From Rhizobium sp. R711 (lineage in GTDB: Bacteria > Pseudomonadota > Alphaproteobacteria > Rhizobiales > Rhizobiaceae), in assembly GCF_002211365.1 (NCBI RefSeq), contig NZ_LOKZ01000038.1, positions 62,001-126,000 of the forward strand: a stretch of DNA of 64,000 nt, read 5' to 3'. A program made the position numbers and the translations under genes. Of this stretch, positions 7,838 to 16,877 are shown one piece after another; positions within the stretch are counted from its first letter, which is position 1; the number at the start of each line of letters is the position of its first letter. Below the pieces are notes generated by a model. The model saw only the letters and a program-made list of their open reading frames with translations. It did no database searches and was not told the DNA's origin.

Positions 7838-9016
7838 TCAGGCTCCCGATGAGATAGGCCCGGCGGCGTCGCCGGGCTTTTTTGTTCTCGGCAGCGACTT
7901 GGCAGCAAATTGCCACGCCTTTTTCCACTTTGGCGTAATGACGCCGTTGGCGGCGCGAATGTTGTTTATGAACTGCGTCGTTGCCGCTTCCCATGAATAT
8001 TGCAGCGCGAGTTCACGGGCCTTTTCGCGCGAGGCAGACAGCGCCGCCATGCAAGCCGTCCTCAGATCATCGTCGAGCGCGCCGACGTCGGTATCCTCGC
8101 CGATAATATCGAGCGGACCGGTGACAGGGTAGGCGGCGACAGGAACACCCGAGGCGAGCGCCTCCAGAATTGTATTGCCGAACGTATCCGTCAGTGATGG
8201 GAAGACGAAGACATCCGCCTGGGCATAGGCCCTCGCCAGTTCCTCGCCGACCTTCAGGCCGGTGAAATGCACATCCGGGTAGCGCTTCTCGAGCTCGGCG
8301 CGCGCCGGTCCGTCACCCACGACGACTTTCGATCCGGGCAGGTCGAGATCCAGAAAGGCCGGCAGGTTCTTTTCCAGGGCAACGCGGCCGACTGTCATGA
8401 AGATCGGGCGAGAAAGGCCGAATGGCGCATCTTCCAGAGGCATTGGACGAAAATGATCGGCGTCGATACCGCGGCTCCACGGCATGAGATTTCGGATGCC
8501 CTTTTCGGAGAGTTCGCGCGCAAGGCTCGGGGTTGCGACCATGCAACCGGCGCCTGAGTTGTGGAACCAACGAACGAACGCATACAGCCAGCTCTTTGGC
8601 ACCGGCAGGCGGGCCGAGACGTATTCCGGAAAGCGAGTGTGATAGCTGGTGGAGAAGGGCATGCGGTTCTTCAGGCACCAGCGCCGCGCCGTCAGCCCCA
8701 AAGGCCCTTCCGTCGCGATATGAACGTAGGAGGGCATGTGCTTCCTTATCTCGCGCGCGACGCGGCGGTAGCTGGCGATCGAGAGACGAATTTCGGGGTA
8801 GGTGGGGCAAGGGATGCTGTGGAAGCCCTGCGGCGTCACCATTGCCACCTCAATGCCCATCTTCGCCAGTTCGCGATTGGTGTTCTCGATCGAACGGACG
8901 ACACCGTTGACCTGCGGATGCCAGGCATCGCTGACAATAACCAGCCGTTCCGCCACATCTAGCCGAGATGCATCCCGGCCTTCGTTGCCTCCAACATCCG
9001 ACATATGTTGTAGCAC
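7838..9016 (-). CDS. Family-4 glycosyltransferase
   Basis: A 392-residue GT-B glycosyltransferase. The N-terminal acceptor domain starts at IVSDAWHPQVNGVVRSIENT, and the C-terminal donor domain has FMTVGRVALEKNLPAFL, KVVVGDGPARAELE and the GT4 signature FVFPSLTDTFGNTILEALASGVPVAAY with the conserved Glu. It resembles MgtA/GtfA-like enzymes that glycosylate diacylglycerol or phosphatidylinositol; some rhizobial relatives make glucosyl- or glucuronosyl-diacylglycerol under phosphate limitation, but this assignment is inference. The start at 9016 is uncertain: ATG 9004 and a GTG near residue 21 are alternatives. Its last codons contain the terminator of the convergent hydrolase gene. Confidence 0.83.
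   Translation of the reverse strand: MLQHMSDVGGNEGRDASRLDVAERLVIVSDAWHPQVNGVVRSIENTNRELAKMGIEVAMVTPQGFHSIPCPTYPEIRLSIASYRRVAREIRKHMPSYVHIATEGPLGLTARRWCLKNRMPFSTSYHTRFPEYVSARLPVPKSWLYAFVRWFHNSGAGCMVATPSLARELSEKGIRNLMPWSRGIDADHFRPMPLEDAPFGLSRPIFMTVGRVALEKNLPAFLDLDLPGSKVVVGDGPARAELEKRYPDVHFTGLKVGEELARAYAQADVFVFPSLTDTFGNTILEALASGVPVAAYPVTGPLDIIGEDTDVGALDDDLRTACMAALSASREKARELALQYSWEAATTQFINNIRAANGVITPKWKKAWQFAAKSLPRTKKPGDAAGPISSGA
7858..7883 (+). terminator. Intrinsic terminator of the hydrolase gene
   Basis: An 8-bp perfect stem GCCCGGCG/CGCCGGGC with a four-base loop (7858-7877) is followed by six T. It begins 24 bases after the hydrolase stop but lies inside the last codons of the convergent glycosyltransferase gene, so the sequence serves as both coding DNA and terminator. 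Confidence 0.85.
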
Positions 9017-9160
9017 GCCCCAATTCCATCCATGCCGCGCCCGCGGGGGCGCCGGCCCAATTCCGAGCAGACCCGGAGACTCGATTCCCGCGCCTCACAT
9101 TCTGGCGGCAGTCGATGATGGAATTATTACAGTCTCGTTACGCCGATCGTTCGGTGTTGC

Positions 9161-10081
9161 TCAAGCTTTCTTGATGCCGAGCTTTTCCCATGCAACCAGG
9201 GCGCCATGTTCGCTGACCACACGTGCAGCGACCTTTGCGGCAAATGCCGCTGCGGCCGGGGCGTCTTTCGTTTCAAGGTAGCGGGCGAGAAATGCTCCGT
9301 TGAAACTGTCGCCGGCACTGGTCGTGTCGACGACCTGCTTGACCTTTTCAGCCGGGACGAAGCTCTCCACGCCGTCAAAACTCAGCGTAGCGCCTTCTGC
9401 GCCGTTCTTGACGAGCACGTCGGTGGCCCCAAGTGTGCGGTACCGCTGGATCGTCGCCTCTATCGAAACGTCGCCGAAGTGCGTGGCCTCGTCATCAAAA
9501 CTCGGAAGCACCAGGGAGGAGGCGCGGGCGCCTTCGCTGATCGTCGCATGCATCACGTCATAACCCGACCAGAGCCGTGGTCGGATGTTGGGGTCGAAGG
9601 CAACAATCTTGCCGGCTGCCTTGGCGCGGCGCACTTCAGCGAGCAGCGTATCGGCGTCATTGCGCGACAGGATCGCAAGCGTGATGCCGGAGAAATAGAT
9701 GACATCGCAGGCCTCAATCGCCTCGCGCAGAAGCTCCGCGTCGGCAGCCAGTAGGCGAGCGGCGGAGTTGTCGCGCCAGTAGCTGAAGGAACGTTCGCCT
9801 TCCTTGAGGCTGATCATGTAGAGACCGGGCGCCTTGCCCTTGATGCGCCTGATAAATTCGGTGCCGATGCCAGCCTGGTTGAAGAAGGCAATCATCTCAT
9901 CGGACATGGCTTCGTCGCCGAGCGCGGTAAAATAGTCCACCGACCACCCTGCAGGCAGGCAGGCGCGGGCATACCAGGCGGTGTTCAGCGTATCGCCGGC
10001 AAAGCCCTTGCGCAGCAAGCCGGCACCCGCCTGTGAAAGCTCCACCATGCACTCACCGATCGATAGAAAACGCCCGCTCAC
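9161..10081 (-). CDS. kdgK: 2-dehydro-3-deoxygluconokinase (KDG kinase, PfkB family)
   Basis: The 306-residue ribokinase-fold protein has the KdgK opening FLSIGECMVELS, substrate segment FAGDTLNTAWYA, YWRDNSAARLL in the lid region, and the PfkB signature DTTSAGDSFNGAFLARYL with the catalytic Asp. KdgK phosphorylates 2-keto-3-deoxygluconate to KDPG in uronate and Entner-Doudoroff catabolism. The start is GTG 10081 with AGGGAGG six bases upstream; the frame is open to 10213 but the 44 extra residues have no family counterpart. No KDPG aldolase or uronate gene is adjacent, so it is a stand-alone catabolic gene here. Confidence 0.88.
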   Translation of the reverse strand: MSGRFLSIGECMVELSQAGAGLLRKGFAGDTLNTAWYARACLPAGWSVDYFTALGDEAMSDEMIAFFNQAGIGTEFIRRIKGKAPGLYMISLKEGERSFSYWRDNSAARLLAADAELLREAIEACDVIYFSGITLAILSRNDADTLLAEVRRAKAAGKIVAFDPNIRPRLWSGYDVMHATISEGARASSLVLPSFDDEATHFGDVSIEATIQRYRTLGATDVLVKNGAEGATLSFDGVESFVPAEKVKQVVDTTSAGDSFNGAFLARYLETKDAPAAAAFAAKVAARVVSEHGALVAWEKLGIKKA

Positions 10082-10231
10082 AGAAAGCCTCCCTGAATTT
10101 TCCCGCTTCGCTGATACGCGCAGGGCAGCTTCCTGACAAGCCGCGAGTGGCATGGGACTGCGGCTTTGGGCCGGATTGTTGACCTCGTCGGCGGGGCCCA
10201 TAATAGCGATCATGCGGCTATGGGGAGAGCC

Positions 10232-10468
10232 ATGCAGAAGATCCCAGTTTCTCTGATCGCCATTTCGCTTGTCGCGGCGCTATCCCATTCAACTGCTCCC
10301 GCTTACGCACACGGAGGCGGAGGCAAGGGGCGAAAGATGGATTGTCGGACACTTGCCATGCAGGAGCGTAACACCGTGGGCGGCAAGCTGCCGAGCAAGG
10401 ACATCAAGCACCGTGAAAAGATAAAGCACAAATTGCGGAAGCTGGGATGTTCGACGGATCTCGGCTGA
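10232..10468 (+). CDS. Small secreted basic protein, unknown
   Basis: A 78-residue protein with a signal peptide (MQKIPVSLIAISLVAALSHS, cleavage likely after AYA), a Gly-rich start HGGGGKGRK and a Lys-rich tail containing two cysteines (MDCRTLAM and LGCSTDLG). GGGGAG four bases before ATG 10232 supports this start over ATG 10220. I do not recognise the family. The basic, cysteine-paired mature part of about 50 residues suggests a small periplasmic protein. It lies between a divergent kdgK and the downstream alpha-glucosidase gene, 66 bases from the latter's start. Confidence 0.6.
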   Translation: MQKIPVSLIAISLVAALSHSTAPAYAHGGGGKGRKMDCRTLAMQERNTVGGKLPSKDIKHREKIKHKLRKLGCSTDLG

Positions 10469-10534
10469 AGGTTGTTTTTTGTCGCGCCCGCTTTAGTCTT
10501 GGCATCATTGAATGATGCGGGAGATGATTGGCTG

Positions 10535-12184
10535 ATGTCGGTTGCAGGCAAGACGGCGCACTGGTGGCGGGGTGCAGTTATCTATCAGGTCTACCCACGT
10601 TCCTTTCAGGATACGAACGGAGATGGCCTCGGGGATTTGAAGGGCATCACGCGGAGATTGCCCTATATCGCCAGCCTCGGCGTCGATGCGATCTGGCTGT
10701 CGCCGTTCTTCAAGTCGCCGATGGCCGACATGGGCTACGACGTTTCGGACTATTGCGACGTCGATCCGATCTTCGGCACGCTTGATGACTTCGATGAGAT
10801 GATGGCGACGGCCCACGGGCTCGGCATCAAAATTGTCATCGACCAAGTGATCTCGCATACGGCTGATGTTCATCCCTGGTTTGTCGAAAGCCGCTCGAGC
10901 CGGACCAATCCCAAGTCAGACTGGTATGTTTGGGCGGATCCGAAACCGGATGGGACGGCACCCAACAACTGGCTCTCGATCTTCGGCGGGCCTGGATGGG
11001 AGTGGGACGGCGTGCGCCGGCAATATTACCAGCATAACTTCCTGAGCTCGCAGCCGGATCTCAATTTCCACAGTGCGGAGGTCCAGGACGCCGTGCTTGC
11101 CACCGTGAAGTTCTGGCTCGATCGCGGCGTAGACGGGTTCCGCCTCGATACGGTGAACTATTACTTCTGTGACAAGCTGCTTCGCGACAACCCTCCGCAT
11201 GCGCCCGACGAGAGCGATGCCGGCCTCGATGCACCGGATACGAACCCCTACGGCATGCAGAACCACCTCTATGACAAGACGCAGCCGGAAAATATCGGCT
11301 TCCTCCAACGGTTCCGGGCGCTGCTCGACCGCTATGAGGCGCGCGCGACGGTTGGCGAGGTGGGCGACGGTGCCCGCTCGCTGAAGACGGTGGCCGCCTA
11401 TACGGGTGGCGGCGACAAGCTGAACATGTGCTACACGTTCGATCTGCTCGGACCGGACTTTACCGCTGCTCATATCCGCGGCTGCGTCGATGCCTTCCAG
11501 AAGTCGGTCGCCGATGGATGGGTCTGCTGGGCTTTCTCGAACCACGACGTCAACCGTCATGTGAGCCGCTTTGCCAAAACGGAAGCGGAGCGGCCTCTGA
11601 TCGCCAAGCTCGCCATGTCGGTGCTGGCCATGCTGCGTGGATCGATCTGCCTCTATCAGGGCGAGGAACTCGGCCTTCCCGAAGCCGAGCTTGCCTTCGA
11701 GGATCTGCGCGATCCCTATGGCATCCGCTTCTGGCCGGCCTTCAAGGGGCGCGACGGATGCCGCACGCCGATGCCCTGGGAAGCAGCTAAGGCACATGCC
11801 GGCTTTACGACCGCCGAAAAATCCTGGTTGCCGGTGCCCTACGAGCAGGCGGCGCTTTCCGTCGACACGCAGGAGAGCGATCAGCATTCTGTGCTGAACC
11901 ATTACCGGCGGACGCTCGGATTCCGCAAGAGCCACCCGGCATTGCTTGACGGCGCGATGGAGTTCATCGGGACCAATCAGGACCTTCTCGCCTTTACGCG
12001 TGCCAAGGGCAGTGAGACGCTACTCTTTGTCTTCAATCTGACGCGCAAGCCCGCACAATTCATTCCGCCGGCGGGAATGGTGATCGGAGAACGATTGGCG
12101 ATGCCGGGCTTCGCTGCGACAACCGGAAGCGGCCCGATCAAGCTCGCAGCGCTCGACGCGTTCTGTGCGCGGGTGGCTGGCTAG
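10535..12184 (+). CDS. aglA: Alpha-glucosidase (GH13)
   Basis: A 549-residue GH13 enzyme close to rhizobial AglA, which hydrolyses alpha-glucosides such as sucrose, trehalose or maltose. The four GH13 regions are intact: DQVISHTA (region I), DGFRLDTVNYY with the nucleophile Asp (II), GEVGDG with the acid Glu (III) and FSNHDVNR (IV). The opening WWRGAVIYQVYPRSFQDTNG is typical of oligo-1,6-glucosidase and alpha-glucosidase types. There is no signal peptide, so the enzyme is cytoplasmic. ATG 10535 is used because GGGAG lies 11 bases upstream and the family starts just before WW. The usual aglEFGK transporter genes are not beside it, so the symbol is moderate. Confidence 0.88.
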   Translation: MSVAGKTAHWWRGAVIYQVYPRSFQDTNGDGLGDLKGITRRLPYIASLGVDAIWLSPFFKSPMADMGYDVSDYCDVDPIFGTLDDFDEMMATAHGLGIKIVIDQVISHTADVHPWFVESRSSRTNPKSDWYVWADPKPDGTAPNNWLSIFGGPGWEWDGVRRQYYQHNFLSSQPDLNFHSAEVQDAVLATVKFWLDRGVDGFRLDTVNYYFCDKLLRDNPPHAPDESDAGLDAPDTNPYGMQNHLYDKTQPENIGFLQRFRALLDRYEARATVGEVGDGARSLKTVAAYTGGGDKLNMCYTFDLLGPDFTAAHIRGCVDAFQKSVADGWVCWAFSNHDVNRHVSRFAKTEAERPLIAKLAMSVLAMLRGSICLYQGEELGLPEAELAFEDLRDPYGIRFWPAFKGRDGCRTPMPWEAAKAHAGFTTAEKSWLPVPYEQAALSVDTQESDQHSVLNHYRRTLGFRKSHPALLDGAMEFIGTNQDLLAFTRAKGSETLLFVFNLTRKPAQFIPPAGMVIGERLAMPGFAATTGSGPIKLAALDAFCARVAG

Positions 12185-12188
12185 ACGC

Positions 12189-13886
12189 TCACCCGATCAG
12201 GGCAAACTTGTCGACATCGACCATTCCGCGATCCGAGATCTTCAGGTGCGGAATGACCGGCAGCGGCAGGAAGGCGACCTGCAGGAAGGGTTCTTCCAGT
12301 GTCGTGCCGAGCGCATAGGCGGCCTTGCGCAGATGGTGGAGCGTGTCGCGCACCGTCTCGTAGGGCTCGAGGCTCATCAGGCCGGCAACGGGCAGGGCGA
12401 TTTCGCCGGTGACCTTGCCATCCTCGACGACCACGAAGCCGCCCTTGATTTCGCCGAGACGATTGGCGGCGAGCGCCATATCGTCCTCGCTGACGCCGAC
12501 GACGCAGATGTTGTGGCTGTCATGGCCGACGGTCGAGGCGATCGCACCCTTCTTCAGGCCGAACCCCTGGACAAAACCGTTGGCATGGTTGCCGTTCTTG
12601 CCATGCCGCTCGATGACGGCGACCTTGATGATGTCGTTGCCGAGATCGACGTCGGTCTGGTTGCCGTTCACCGGCAGCCGATAGCGGCGATGTTCGGTGA
12701 TGATCTTACCAGGGGTGACGCCGATCACGGGCGTTTCACCATCGGCAACCGGAACGCCGAAATGGGCGGCGTTGACAGGCCTAGCCTTGACGCTGTCGAG
12801 GCCGACCGGCTCCACGGGCTTGCGCGTGGCGAAAAGCTCTGTCGTCACCTGGCGACCCGCCGCAAAGACGAGGTCCGCACGGCAGTTTTCGAGGCTGTCG
12901 ATGACCACGAGGTCCGCGCGCCAGCCTGGGGCGACGAGACCGCGGTCTCTCAGGCCAAAAGCACGGGCAGCCGAGATCGAGGCAGCGCGGTAAATGGCGA
13001 GCGGCTCCACGCCGCTTTTGATGGCGGTGCGGATCATGTAATCGAGATGGCCCTGTTCCGCGATATCGAGCGGGTTGCGGTCATCTGTGCAAAGCGCGAG
13101 GTAGGGTGACAGGCGTTCGGTGATGATGGGCATCAGGGCTGCGAGATCTTTCGACACGGAGCCCTCGCGTATGAGGATGTGCATGCCCTTGCGGATTTTT
13201 TCCAGCGCTTCGGCAGCACTCGTGCATTCGTGCTCGGTGCGGATGCCGGCTGCGAGATAGCCGTTGAGATCATTGCCCAAGAGCAGTGGGGCGTGGCCGT
13301 CAATATGCTGGCCCTGGAAAGCGTCGAGCTTCGCCATGCAGATCGGATCCTTGTGGATCACGCCGGGGAAGTTCATGAACTCGGCAAGGCCGATGACCTT
13401 AGGATGATGGCGGAAGGGAAGGAGCCGTTCGATCGGCAGATCGGCGCCGGATGTTTCCAGATGCGTGGCGGGCACGCAGGAGGAGAGTTGGACGCGGATG
13501 TCCATGATCGTTTCGAGCGAGGAATCCAAAAAATACTGAATGCCTTCGGTGCCGAGAACATTGGCGATCTCGTGCGGGTCGCAGATGGCAGTCGTCACGC
13601 CATAAGGCAGAACGCAGCGGTCGAACTCGTGCGGCGTCACCAGCGATGACTCGATATGGAGGTGGGTGTCGATGAAGCCAGGCACGACGATCTTTCCCGA
13701 GATATCGATCTCGGTATCGCCGTCATAGCTGCCGCACGTGCCGACTATGCGGTCTTGAGCCATCCCGATATCCGAAGCCACCAGTTCGCCGGTCACGAGA
13801 TCGAAGAAACGTCCGCCTTTCAAGACGATATCGGCAGGCAAGCGGCCCATTCCCTGGTCAATGAGGCGTTCGAGCTTGGCAGTCAT
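12189..13886 (-). CDS. ade: Adenine deaminase
   Basis: A 565-residue amidohydrolase of the adenine deaminase family that converts adenine to hypoxanthine in purine salvage. Metal-site motifs are GFIDTHLHIESS (HxH), CDPHEIANV, DGHAPLL and CTDDRNP (late Asp). The C-terminal domain (GHDSHNICVVG and GGFVVVEDGKVTGEIALPVAGLMS) is diagnostic for Ade rather than other amidohydrolases. ATG 13886 has GAGG six bases upstream and is preferred to ATG 13892. The gene is convergent with aglA, with the stops four bases apart. Confidence 0.93.
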   Translation of the reverse strand: MTAKLERLIDQGMGRLPADIVLKGGRFFDLVTGELVASDIGMAQDRIVGTCGSYDGDTEIDISGKIVVPGFIDTHLHIESSLVTPHEFDRCVLPYGVTTAICDPHEIANVLGTEGIQYFLDSSLETIMDIRVQLSSCVPATHLETSGADLPIERLLPFRHHPKVIGLAEFMNFPGVIHKDPICMAKLDAFQGQHIDGHAPLLLGNDLNGYLAAGIRTEHECTSAAEALEKIRKGMHILIREGSVSKDLAALMPIITERLSPYLALCTDDRNPLDIAEQGHLDYMIRTAIKSGVEPLAIYRAASISAARAFGLRDRGLVAPGWRADLVVIDSLENCRADLVFAAGRQVTTELFATRKPVEPVGLDSVKARPVNAAHFGVPVADGETPVIGVTPGKIITEHRRYRLPVNGNQTDVDLGNDIIKVAVIERHGKNGNHANGFVQGFGLKKGAIASTVGHDSHNICVVGVSEDDMALAANRLGEIKGGFVVVEDGKVTGEIALPVAGLMSLEPYETVRDTLHHLRKAAYALGTTLEEPFLQVAFLPLPVIPHLKISDRGMVDVDKFALIG

Positions 13887-13966
13887 GGGCATCCTCGTGC
13901 TGGCGTTTTACCACTTATAGCCCATGTGTCCGACAAAGCGAGGTCGGCTTACCATCCGGGCCACAA

Positions 13967-13997
13967 ACGAAAACCGGGCGCCCACAGGGACGCCCGG
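13967..13997 (-). terminator. Intrinsic terminator of the branched-chain binding protein gene
   Basis: On the minus strand CCGGGCG/CGCCCGG (7 bp, with an inner CCC/GGG) is followed by TTTTCGTTT. It begins 26 bases after the stop of the livJ-like gene. Confidence 0.75.
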
Positions 13998-14022
13998 CGA
14001 TTACGATCGGGAGATCGACAGC

Positions 14023-15126
14023 TTATTCAGCCGGAACGATCTTGCCGCCTTCCCACTTGTAGAGCGCGAAGCTCTGCGAGGTCAGGTCGCCGGTTTCGCC
14101 GTAGGTCAGCTTGCCGATTGCGGTCGAAATCGGCTCGCCGCCCTTGAGCGCCTTGGCGACTGCTTCGGAATCTTCGACGCTGCCTGCCTTCTCGATGCCG
14201 GCCTTCAGCACTTCGACTGCGGCGTAGGCGTTGAGCGTGAAGGCTTCGGCCGGGATGCCCTTGGCCTTCAGCGCGTCGGCTGCTGCCTTGGAGTCCGGGC
14301 TCTTCGTTGCGTCCATGGCATTGGTGAAGATCGTGCCACCAGCTGCGTCGGTGCCGATGTTCCAGAACTCGCTGTTGGAGAGGCCGTCGCCGCCGATGAT
14401 TGTCGCCTTGACGGAGAGGTCATGCAGCTGGCGGGCCAGCAGGCCACCTTCCGGGTGATAGCCACCGAAATAGACGACGTCGACGTTCTCAGCCTTGAGG
14501 CGGGTGGTGAGCGCGCTGAAGTCCTTATCGCCAGGGGTCAGCGAGTCGTCGAGTACTTCCTTCATGCCGCCGGCATTCAGCGTGGCCTTGAAGGCATCCG
14601 CCAAACCCTTGCCGTAGGCGCCCTTGTCGTTGATGATCGCGACGCGCTTGTCCTTGAAATTCTTCAAGACGTAGTTGGCGGCGACTTCGGCCTGCTGATC
14701 GTCACGACCGCAGGTGCGCAGGACGTTGGCGAGACCGCGTTTGGTGAGATCGGGAGCCGTCGCAGTCGGAGTGACCATCAGGACGCCGTTTTCGGCGAGA
14801 ACGTCGGATGCCGGGATCGCCACGCCCGAGGTGACCGGGCCAACGACGAAGCGGATGCCATCGCCGACGAGCTGGTTTGCGGCGGAAACGCCTTGCTTGG
14901 GTTCACCGGCGTCGTCGGCGTATTTGAGGATGACTTTTTCGCCGAGGATGCCGCCTTTCTTGTTGATTTCATCAACCGCAGTTTGCGCGCCATTCTTCAC
15001 CTGATCGCCATAGGCGGCCACCGCACCGGTCAGAGGCGCAATAAGGCCGATCGTGATGTCTGCGTGGGCGAGCGGCGCGAAGGCAAGCGAGGCGACAAGG
15101 GCCGCCGACAAAGTCTTCAGACTCAT
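14023..15126 (-). CDS. Branched-chain amino acid ABC transporter substrate-binding protein
   Basis: A 367-residue periplasmic binding protein of the LivJ/BraC type. The signal peptide (TLSAALVASLAFAPLAHA) is followed by DITIGLIAPLTGAVAAYGDQVKNGA, the family opening, then KYADDAGEPKQGVSAANQLV, FVVGPVTSGVAIPASDVLAE and FNAYAAVEVLKAGIEKAG-type elements near the end. AAGGAG nine bases before ATG 15126 fixes the start; the reading frame is open to 15357 but has no support there. No livHMGF genes lie beside it, as is common in rhizobia where livJ is separate. An inverted repeat (GGGTTT/AAACCC) lies in the 5' leader at 15142-15153. Confidence 0.92.
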   Translation of the reverse strand: MSLKTLSAALVASLAFAPLAHADITIGLIAPLTGAVAAYGDQVKNGAQTAVDEINKKGGILGEKVILKYADDAGEPKQGVSAANQLVGDGIRFVVGPVTSGVAIPASDVLAENGVLMVTPTATAPDLTKRGLANVLRTCGRDDQQAEVAANYVLKNFKDKRVAIINDKGAYGKGLADAFKATLNAGGMKEVLDDSLTPGDKDFSALTTRLKAENVDVVYFGGYHPEGGLLARQLHDLSVKATIIGGDGLSNSEFWNIGTDAAGGTIFTNAMDATKSPDSKAAADALKAKGIPAEAFTLNAYAAVEVLKAGIEKAGSVEDSEAVAKALKGGEPISTAIGKLTYGETGDLTSQSFALYKWEGGKIVPAE

Positions 15127-15331
15127 TTTCTTTCTCCTTGGGTGGGTTTCAAACCCGCGATTTAAGTACCGCAGCGGCAAGCCCAGATCGTACAACAGCC
15201 CTTGCGGGATGCGCCAAGAGACGATCAGCGGCCGCGCGGCCGAAGCATCCGCCTGCCATGTTTGGCTTCGGCGAGTGCGCAGCAAGTTTCTTAGGAATTT
15301 ACTGCTGATTTCGCAAGAAGATAAAGAAATA

Positions 15332-15367
15332 GGGCCCGCTTTTGCCGGATTTGGCAAAAACGGGCCC
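15332..15367 (-). terminator. Long-stem terminator downstream of the aminotransferase gene
   Basis: GGGCCCGC-TTTTGCC pairs with GGCAAAA-ACGGGCCC across a 6-base loop, giving about 15 bp. On the minus strand it starts 14 bases after the aminotransferase stop and runs into TATTTCTTT. The A tract on the other side could make it work weakly in both directions. Confidence 0.7.
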
Positions 15368-15380
15368 GAAAACGCGTTGT

Positions 15381-16709
15381 TTAGATGTTGTTTTGCAGAA
15401 TTTCGCGCAGTTTTCCGAAAAGTTCGTCGATGTGGTGCTTCTCGATGATCAGCGGCGGCGAGAGCGCGATGATGTCGCCGGTGGTGCGGATCAGCAGGCC
15501 CTTCTCATAGGCCTTTAGGAAGGCGGTGAAGGCGCGCTTGGTCGGCTCGCCAGCAATCGGATCAAGTTCGATGGCGCCGATCAGGCCGGTGTTCCTGATA
15601 TCGATGACATTCGGGCAATCCTTTAGTGAGTGCAGCGCGTCGGCCCAGTAGTCGGAGAGTTCCGCCGCACGGGTCAGAAGGCCTTCTTCCTTGTAGGTGT
15701 CGAGCGTGGCGAGTGCGGCCGCCGAGGCGATCGGATTGCCGGAATAGGTATAGCCGTGGAAGAACTCGATCATGTGCTCCGGGCCGTTCATGAACGCATC
15801 GTGGATCTCCGCTGTCACGAAGACCGCACCCATCGGAATGACACCGTTGGTCAGGCCCTTCGCGGTGGTGATCATGTCAGGCTTGACGTCGTAATACTGC
15901 GCAGCGAACGGGGCGCCAAGACGGCCGAAGCCGGTGATGACTTCGTCGAAGATCAACAGGATGCCGTGCTTGGTGCAAAGCTCGCGGAGCTTCTGCAGGT
16001 AGCCCTTCGGCGGGATCAGGACGCCGGTCGAGCCGGCGATCGGCTCGACGATGACGGCCGCGATGGTCGAAGCGTCGTGCAGCGTGACGATGCGCTCAAG
16101 CTCGGTCGCCAGGTCGCCGCCATGCTCGGGCTGGCCGCGAGTGAAGGCATTCTTGCCGGGCAGATGGGTGTGCGGCATATGGTCGACGCCTGTTAGCAGG
16201 GTGCCGAACATCTTGCGGTTGGAGACGATGCCGCCAACGGAAATACCGCCGAAGTTGACACCATGATAGCCGCGCTCCCGGCCGATCAGACGGAAGCGCG
16301 AGCCGTTGCCCTTCACGCGATGATAGGCAAGCGCCACCTTGAGAGCCGTCTCGACCGATTCAGACCCCGAATTGGTGTAGAGAACGTGATCCATACCTTC
16401 GGGCGCGATGTCGACAAGGCGGTTCGCCAGTTCGAAGGCCTTGGGATGGCCAAGCTGGAACGCCGGCGCATAATCGAGTTCGCCCGCCTGTTCGCGGATC
16501 GCCTCGGTGATCTTCGGCCGGCAGTGGCCGGCATTGACGCACCATAGGCCGGCGGTGCCGTCGAGCACCTGGCGGCCGTCATGAGTCTGGTAGTACATGT
16601 CCTTGGCGCTAACAAAGAGACGCGGCTCCTTCTTGAACTGACGGTTCGCAGTGAAGGGCATCCAAAAGGCCCGCAGGTCATTTGGCGTGGTATTGAGGCG
16701 GTTGGACAT
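15381..16709 (-). CDS. Omega-amino acid:pyruvate aminotransferase (class III)
   Basis: A 442-residue PLP enzyme of the beta-alanine/omega-amino acid:pyruvate aminotransferase group. Visible elements are FWMPFTANRQFK at the N-terminus (group-specific), TNSGSESVETALKVA, RERGYHGVNFGG, LLIFDEVITGFGRLGAPFAAQ with the PLP-ring Asp, and TTAKGLTNGVIPMGAV with the Schiff-base Lys. It likely moves the amino group of beta-alanine or another omega-amine to pyruvate. ATG 16709 has GGAG six bases upstream and is preferred to 16721. An ArsR/NolR-type gene lies upstream on the same strand, separated by a 262-base structured region. Confidence 0.9.
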   Translation of the reverse strand: MSNRLNTTPNDLRAFWMPFTANRQFKKEPRLFVSAKDMYYQTHDGRQVLDGTAGLWCVNAGHCRPKITEAIREQAGELDYAPAFQLGHPKAFELANRLVDIAPEGMDHVLYTNSGSESVETALKVALAYHRVKGNGSRFRLIGRERGYHGVNFGGISVGGIVSNRKMFGTLLTGVDHMPHTHLPGKNAFTRGQPEHGGDLATELERIVTLHDASTIAAVIVEPIAGSTGVLIPPKGYLQKLRELCTKHGILLIFDEVITGFGRLGAPFAAQYYDVKPDMITTAKGLTNGVIPMGAVFVTAEIHDAFMNGPEHMIEFFHGYTYSGNPIASAAALATLDTYKEEGLLTRAAELSDYWADALHSLKDCPNVIDIRNTGLIGAIELDPIAGEPTKRAFTAFLKAYEKGLLIRTTGDIIALSPPLIIEKHHIDELFGKLREILQNNI

Positions 16710-16847
16710 GCTGTTCTCCATGGCCGTTTCGGAGGCCGTTCCCGGTATTGGCTGAGGCGGTTTTTTACTGCCCGGTCAAATTATCAGCGCTTCTCCGGGC
16801 GTCAAGCTGCGGACCTGCTGCGTGCTTGTCGCTCCAATGGACACTAC

Positions 16848-16877
16848 AAAAAATAGACCGGCATTTCTGCCGGTCTA
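16848..16877 (-). terminator. Strong intrinsic terminator behind the nolR-like gene
   Basis: TAGACCGGCA pairs perfectly with TGCCGGTCTA (10 bp, 4-base loop). On the minus strand it is followed by TTTTTTG. It lies 95 bases after the nolR-like stop, downstream of two other stem-loops, and would end either the mRNA or a small RNA from this interval. Confidence 0.82.
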
